DNA from: Phorcus lineatus
Taxonomy: Eukaryota; Mollusca; Gastropoda; Trochida; Trochidae
Assembly (NCBI GenBank): GCA_921293015.1
Contig: OV121093.1
Location: forward strand, 28,654,622 to 28,718,621
Length of the DNA: 64,000 nucleotides
Direction: 5' to 3'
Below the pieces are notes generated by a model, which was not told the origin of the DNA, did no database searches, and saw nothing but the letters and a program-made list of their open reading frames with translations. Every line of letters starts with the position of its first letter. The stretch's first letter is position 1. The position numbers and the translations under genes were made by a program. Below are positions 57,211-64,000 of this stretch, piece after piece.

Positions 57211-58862
57211 CATGCATATCAGGAAAAAAACAATGTAACAATAAATTCCAACATAACTAACAAAATCTAAAGTGTATCTAGTTTAGAAATCGCATTATGA
57301 TTATGAAAAAAGCTTTTAGAAAAGCCAAGAATGGTGATAAACAAGTATGAGTTTCAATTGTGAATTATGTCCACCATTCTTTGACTATAGGAAAATAAAT
57401 ATCATTCATAACTTGCATTGAGCTATTTACTTTAAACCTAATTTCAAAATATAACATGAAATTTATGTACAGAAATTAATATTAAACAGGAATATTCATA
57501 TGCCATAGTAATATCATGTTCACACCTTCCCAAAACTATTTGTCAAAAAAGCAAGGGTCATTGCTAACACATTATAAAAACTTATCAAAATGGCCCGGTT
57601 TACCTCGCTAGCTAGGAGAGCATGCCTAATGATCAGTTGGAAATTTCGATACATTCTCATTTTCTTTCGCCAAAACAAATGACTGACAAATCTTCTGTCG
57701 TTGATTTGAGACCTACAGGTCATTTATATTGTGTCAACTATTGTAATTTAAAAGGATGCAGCCTATGACAAAACGATTCGACACAAGCATGTATCACAGT
57801 CAAATCTGACCGGAGCAAAAAACTTTGTAATACGATTCGCGATGTCAACTTTGCGAGTCCGTTTAGGGCGAACACATTACTAACATTACCTGAAAATACT
57901 ATCGTAGGATAGCATTTTGTTTTTTCTTTATGTTTATGTCCTCGATATCTGATTTGATTCGTACGGAATTGTTAAACGGTCGTTTTGTTTTGCAGACTAC
58001 ATTGCATCTCCCGGGCCAGTTTTGTTTACAATATGGCTGTGACACTGTAGATACCACTTTCGGGAGATCTTATTTCAATGAACGAATGTGGTACGGACAT
58101 CTGATGGTTATTGTGCAATAAAAGAGTAAACCACAATACCATTTTAACATTTTTGTTTGCTTCGATATGTACCAATTACATGGTAAAACCCAATGCCTTG
58201 AAAATGGCTTGTGCATTATTTTACTGACTTTTTGTAATATATCAAGAATATATTTTAAAATGTTTACCTATAAAAATTAGTTCAAGAATATGAGGACAAT
58301 TTGTCAAGCATATGTTATTAGGATACCTATTAAGTATTTAACCAAAACTTATTCAGTTTTATTATTTGAGGGATATAAAAGACTATGATTACGAGGGTTT
58401 GTTTCATCTTCCAATCGAACGTTTTATTTGGACGCGGAACAACCACCTGTCGTCTGGTAAACAGCACGAGCCACGGTAGGCGAGACGTGACGTACATTCT
58501 ATCGTCATTTCCGGAGTCCCTCGCGATATTTACCGCTGGCTTGTTCGGGGAATCCCTTGTTGTTTGGAAATAATTTTAAAAAGATTCATATGTGAGTAAT
58601 GTGACCTACTGGCAGCGACTGTGGCAAGTAAGAACTAGCCTAGTTGATATTATCATGTTCCAACGATTGACATTCAACATGTCGACATTGTCTTGTGGCA
58701 GGAATATCATAATAAAAAAAAAGTACATAGGCCTAATTAATTATTACTATGTCAATGCAAAAGGAGAAAATTACAAAGAATATCCAATTTGAATTAGCCT
58801 ACTGATTCTCAACATATCAATTATCAATATAACATCTTACTGAAATTTTAAAAGCAATGAAC

Positions 58863-58890
58863 AAATTCAAGATATATATATCTTGAATTT
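58863..58890. repeat. Perfect 28-base palindrome
   Basis: AAATTCAAGATATA followed directly by its exact reverse complement, inside the piggyBac-like element. AT-rich, so it may be chance. Confidence 0.6.
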
Positions 58891-60989
58891 ATTTGATTGA
58901 GTCTATCCAATATGAATAATGATTTTTCAACCTGTTCCTTGATAATAAGAAGAATAATTCAAAAATTGTATAGATCTAAAAGCGATATTTTTTATTTCTA
59001 AATATATATTGGAATATATTCAAAAAGTATTTGATATATTCAGAGATTATTAATATTGAATTGTTTAAAATTACCTTTATGTAGGTTGACTTGAATTGTT
59101 CATTATAAACTGTGCAATTTAAATTTTTCAACTGCGTTAATCTTCATCTCCTTCTATGTCACAAGACAAAATATTGATTCTCTGATGAAATTATTTTTAA
59201 GAATAAATTATTTCTATTTTTGTTGTTATTTTCATTACTTTAATAAGGACTAATACTAGAAGATAAAATGAATATTTTAGAATAAGAAAATTAGCGATAA
59301 AAATAAATAAGGCGTTTTTTAAGATAATGATTTATAAATCAAGTCATAGTCACACGACTTCCACCAACTTTAAACAACGCTCACGTAGCCTTGAAGCACT
59401 GTTGTCAAACATAGTCGAAGTGGAGACAATTTGGTGGGGAAATGGGCGTGGCTTTTATCATATCAGCATTACAGAGCGTGAATATTTTTGTTTCGGATAT
59501 CACATTTGAATTAACGTAACCGATTATGCTGAGACCAGGTAGTTGATGCACTCAAGACAACTACATAGCCGCAATAAATAATACTTCAAATTTGGAAAAT
59601 ATCCCGCCATAATTTTAGCGCGAATTACACCGTGAAAGTTCCGCGAGTGGGCGGAGCTAATACGATTACGGACATGCGTCAATCAAGTCGGCCGGGTTTG
59701 GGCAGCTTTAGTTTTTAATATTTATATTCGTCCGTGTGAAGCAAGAACATTATATCCATATGATAGCTAAAATAATTCATATCTTTAATTAGTTTTCTTC
59801 TTTAAAAGATATAGTAAGATCACTCTGAATTTAATATACGAGCCGAGGTGACCACGGACATATTCATTTTGACTTATGAGTTTAATCAAACTAATCGGCA
59901 AATGAACGTTGTCTTTTTATTGATAACTATTGAAGAATATACTCTATAAATGTTTTCCATAATTTAAAATGTGTTCATGAGTGAATATTCACGCTAAATA
60001 CATTTTTAATTTGCTGAAGGGATGAAACCGAACCGCACTTCTAAAACTGCCGAGATACATTCCCGATATTTTTTATTCCGTTTTTGTGTAAATGATTTTG
60101 TTGGATTGTCGCCCCAAAAAATAGAGCATATCTATTCAATAGGATAGTTTATGAATTCTATTTTTATAATTCATAATTATAATTATATTGTATGAGAGGA
60201 TAAGACAACAATTTATCTGCAGTTTTGTATGCATTTGCAAATAGGCTGTTCAGACTAAGAATTTACCTACCAAAAACTCATACTGTGTGCGAACAAAAGA
60301 AAGAAACCGTAATTACAGTTGCAAAGTTGCCGAAAGATACATCATTTCAAGATAGAAACACTAACTATCAGTGGATGAAATTTCAGTCACTATGCTTTTA
60401 TTGTGAAAAATTAGGAGGTATTTCCATGCACAGTCCATTTTCCGCACTTTGTTTGTCAGTGACGTCACGCGAAACAATGTTCAACAAAATGATTACAAAA
60501 AGATAACTCGTATTATTTCGTGAACAATCGGTCTCATGAAGAAAGTAAACATACCACCGTGATCACTGTCGTCTTCTCTCTTGAAAAATAATAATTTATT
60601 TACATTTTTAGAAACAACAATTTAATAACATTCTATGAAACAACGGAGTAACAGTTCACGTTGATTGAACTTTTGCGTGAAAAACGCCTCTGCCGTTTAT
60701 AATCAACGCAGTATCATTTTAAACTTAATTTTTTTTCACAAAAAAATACATTGACCCAGTGATAAACATCTCAGCCTTCCACAGTTAAAATTTCATTAAT
60801 TTCCGAACATTGGTAACGCCTCAGTGACCTTTTTTGTACGACGTTGACCTATATCTTGTGTTAGCGCAAAATGTTAGCGGCACTGAGCGAGTGCATAGCG
60901 TCAACTGCCGGGCATCAAGAGGGTTAAGTAGGTGGTGAAAACGTTGGACGCAGCGTAAATGGCTCAGCAAATCTCTAAACTAAAACCCT

Positions 60990-61622
60990 CCCTACAGCTT
61001 TCTTGAGTCAATGGTTATAGAGAAGAAGCCGAAATCTTAGCAAAACCTTTTACCTGCAGAACAAAGACATAAATTTAGTGATAGCAATTTTATTTAATTA
61101 CAAAGTGGTAATCATGTGTAAGTCGTATTCATCTGTTCTCGAGTGAAAGCAAAAACTTGACATCTTCCCACTGCCAGTGAAATATGAAATTACTAAAGAA
61201 CCTAAAATTATCAGAGAATAATCATGTCGATTGAGAAACAAATGAGATCATTAAACAAACTCTTCTTGTGAAGGTAGTGATTTCTATTCCGAGACCAAAA
61301 TCAGAACTAGTCATGACACGATGTGAAGAAGCTAATCATAGTAAAAGTGAAAATCTGTAATTAAGGCTAAGAGTTGCAACCTTGTCAACTGTTTAATAGA
61401 AAATAAAACCAATGTAAACAGCTCTTAAGTAAAGACACATACAAAACTGCTAAATTTCGCTATGTTATAAGAAGAGTTTTAATACTGTAGACGTTTAAGA
61501 TTTGAAAACATAACTATGTATAACACAATCCTGTCACCTAAAAATCACAACCTTTTGTTCTTTAAAGTGTATTTCTTCTTTCAGCTGGGTTTGCTCAGTA
61601 ATTAACAATCAATTGGTCACGG
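60990..61622 (+). repeat. Module R, copy 2, right part
   Basis: Continues the alignment with 15240-15485: GAGTCAATGGT, CGAAATCTTAGCAAAA, TAAGTAAAGACACATACAAA, ACTATGTATAACAC, TTTGTTCTTTAAA and TTGGTCACGG. The sequence-gap run starts right after the last shared block. Confidence 0.85.
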
Positions 61623-61822
61623 NNNNNNNNNNNNNNNNNNNNNNNNNNNNNNNNNNNNNNNNNNNNNNNNNNNNNNNNNNNNNNNNNNNNNNNNNNNNNN
61701 NNNNNNNNNNNNNNNNNNNNNNNNNNNNNNNNNNNNNNNNNNNNNNNNNNNNNNNNNNNNNNNNNNNNNNNNNNNNNNNNNNNNNNNNNNNNNNNNNNNN
61801 NNNNNNNNNNNNNNNNNNNNNN
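61623..61822. other. Assembly gap (200 N)
   Basis: Exactly 200 unknown bases, probably a placeholder rather than a measured distance. Open frames crossing it are meaningless. Confidence 0.99.
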
Positions 61823-64000
61823 AGTTATTATTGGTCGGCTATATGTTAGTAAATTCTGTGTTTGACTCTTTTTGCACACGCCAGTCACGACTAATTGTAC
61901 AGTTGCCATATGTCTACAAGTATTATGCTATACTGAACCAATTAGCATTCCCTTTGTAATGTTTATCAACAGTAATTCAGCAACAAAAAAACAATCTGAA
62001 AACGGTTTGATTATTCGTTTCCGTAAGTATTTTTCATGAGAGAAATAAAATGCATCGCAAACTTCTTAATTTGCTGCTTAAGTTTCATTTCATTAAGTAA
62101 AAGGAGAATTCTATTTCTAGATATCCGGTTTACTTTCTGAGAATAACAAATTGGCCATTGCTGTCTTTGAGTGGAGTTTATTGCCAATCTTTACAAGTAT
62201 TATTACTGATTTGGTTTGCCATTGTATTTTTGGGGTATGTAATTGTATCCGCCGCAAAGATAAGAGGAAATGAACATTGGGTTTTCGATTTTAAAAATTA
62301 TCATGGTGTCCCTACTGATTTATATTGATAAGCTTTAACTTATACAAATGAAAATGTAAGAAATAAATATTGATAAAAACAACATTTGTTTCAAACGAAT
62401 ATTCCACAAATTAGATGTTAGAGTTTAGCATAACCCAGAATCACATTGTAAAGTATAAAATAAGATCATTGAAACTGCGTTTTGCAAAACATATATCACC
62501 AGACAACGTTTGGTATTAGATTTCATCGTCATATTTCATCTTTACATCTAAGATGGAATATTCGTTCTGTTTCCCAGCAATAAAAGTTTGCTCCCATTGG
62601 AAAAAAGTAAACCTATATTCACGCGACTACTTGCTATCAAAAACTTAGGTGTGATTTGAACTGGTAGGTACTCGAAACTAGAAATCAGATCTTTGATTGA
62701 CTTCAAACATTTTTCACTTATAGCAGGCAACGATGATCCGTCGCTCACTTCAAACAACTTTATCAGAGCCATCAACTAGTGGACTCCGTTATCATTACTA
62801 ATTAATCTCTTTGATCGTACCCAAGTACCAGGTTCAAATGTACCGACATATAAATGGGAATGGTATATCAAGTTTCGGAGTGTAAAAACACTTTTTGATA
62901 GTGATATTAATGTATTATTTGATATTTGGTACATAGGAAGCTTAAAGAAACTTAATCATTAATTTTGTTTATTTTTAACAAAGTTCCCTAATAGATTTGC
63001 TATTGCAAAATATATTTTTTCAGTGGTTTAAACAATGTGTCACGAAAGATGTAATTACTGCATGAAGGCAGGTATTGTGAACACCAATAATAATTTGAAA
63101 GTGATAATTTGTAAGGATGGGCATCGCTCCTCATATCTGTATTGCACTATACTGGCATACCAAAAAGTGTATTACGATATATCATTGTTGTTTTATTTTT
63201 GAATAAAAAGCAGCCATCAGAGAAGAATCAATGCTCGGCTATATGTCTTTTAGGAATTTGAGATATTTAATATCATTGAGCCCAAAGACGTCTGCACTCT
63301 TTCAATAGCAGAAATCAGTACCACTAGCATCGCAGATCTGATCAGGGTAATTGGTGATGTGACTGATGCTATCCATATGACTATGTGATATTTATACTCA
63401 CATAGTTTGAAACATGTCACATAAACTTTTAAACTTTTTTAATAAAATGTTTCAAAGATAAAATCTTATATATTGAGAACAATCAATGATTTTACTTGCA
63501 GGGTTATACCTTTCAAAACAGTAATTAATGTCAACTTTACTTGATGTTTTATTTCATTAAAGTCACTATAATTTCATAGTTTACTCATGCACAAACTGTA
63601 GATTTATTAGATTTTCATTATTGTAAATCTGGTAATACAAAATTGATTCAATTTTGAATGATAACGGGTTTTATGTAACCAACATTTTGGATGACACTGG
63701 CGAGGTTAGCGTATTTACAATTTTATCGGTCAAGAATTCTAGTTTAGTATTGGTTTCTAAGGTATTATTTACGATCTGAACCAGGATGTCCAGGATTAGA
63801 TATATTCCAGTAATAACCAATTTGACAAATAAGTAATAGTTCAAAGTATTATCCATTGACAGGGATAGAAGGGTTAAGGTGACAACATCATATAAGCAAT
63901 GTCAATGAAATGTTGAACCATGTAAAACCAATCAATACTGCATATAGTCTTTAAACAGATGGTCGTAGTTCTCAGGTTGGGATTCCTTGTCAGACGGTAT
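61823..64000. other. Non-coding to the window end; two unassigned minus frames
   Basis: Two minus-strand frames, 62548-62775 (75 codons, soluble, with SLPAISEKCLKSIKDLI) and 63671-63856 (61 codons, with one hydrophobic stretch), have ATG starts but no recognised domain, no signal peptide and no homologue in the window. They might be exons of an unknown gene; I regard both as more likely chance. Confidence 0.3.

Larger units (their letters stand above)
55453..60923. mobile_element. piggyBac-like non-autonomous element, 5.5 kb
   Basis: TTAA borders both ends (55449-55452 and 60924-60927), the target signature of piggyBac elements. The left terminus CCCTTAGAGTGCCCGG and the inverted right terminus CCCTCTTGATGCCCGG agree at 11 of 16 positions, including CCCT and TGCCCGG. 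The element separates two parts of module R that are contiguous at 14270-15490. About 70 bases on the left and a similar length on the right have no counterpart in that copy, so it is not an exact empty site. No transposase domain is recognisable; short frames such as 60225-60506 and 58385-58573 have no known motif. It is therefore probably a large non-autonomous or decayed copy. It contains 190-bp tandem units and a nested 1.04-kb element. Confidence 0.75.

Noticed and set aside
61595..61909. Long open frames across the N run
   Set aside because: They consist of unknown bases.

Overview
The window looks like a gene-poor, AT-rich, repeat-laden piece of an animal genome, most likely a mollusc and probably a gastropod. 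The reasons are the intron-bearing PAN/EGF secreted gene, the mixture of LINE, mariner, Tc1, piggyBac-like and MITE-type debris, and tRNA-derived SINEs whose 3' ends carry a GCGTTAAAC motif followed by ACTCACTC repeats, a form I associate with gastropods. The genus is a guess (abalone-like is possible). A 200-N run at 61623-61822 shows this is a scaffold with a gap.

Layout. 1-6.7 kb: two broken minus-strand LINE reverse transcriptases, one split by a MITE, plus a palindrome and small tandem arrays. 6.7-12.3 kb and 27.3-32.8 kb: a large direct duplication. Each copy has about 3 kb of almost identical non-coding DNA, then a more diverged flank, then a gene for a secreted protein with coiled coils and a YWTD-like beta-propeller. 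The first gene is frameshifted near its 5' end. The second is open but has a replaced C-terminus. 13-16.6 kb: a mosaic of repeats shared with other parts of the window. 18.6-21.9 kb: a three-exon gene for a secreted PAN-EGF-PAN protein with a minisatellite and a Tc1 relic in its introns. 23-24.5 kb: a dead mariner and a degenerate tandem array. 34-42 kb: a complete MITE, a SINE and several repeat families. 42.7-43.6 kb (minus) and 53.0-54.1 kb (plus): two more single-exon secreted propeller genes. 38.8-39.9 kb and 50.7-52.6 kb: an inverted repeat pair that brackets the minus-strand propeller gene. 46.6-49.8 kb: a local tandem duplication. 54.3-61.6 kb: a repeat split by a 5.5-kb piggyBac-like element, which itself contains a 1.04-kb element with a 9-bp target duplication.

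The coding theme is extracellular recognition or adhesion. There are four related signal-peptide-bearing propeller proteins, apparently intronless and spread by segmental duplication, and one apple/EGF protein. The four propeller genes form a small, rapidly diverging, possibly lineage-restricted family. The repeats around them (MITE-bearing module, E-box-bearing repeat, inverted pair) recur near several members and probably helped to copy, invert and break them. No operons, CRISPR arrays or functional RNA genes are seen. All similarities were judged by eye from the sequence; no database was searched.
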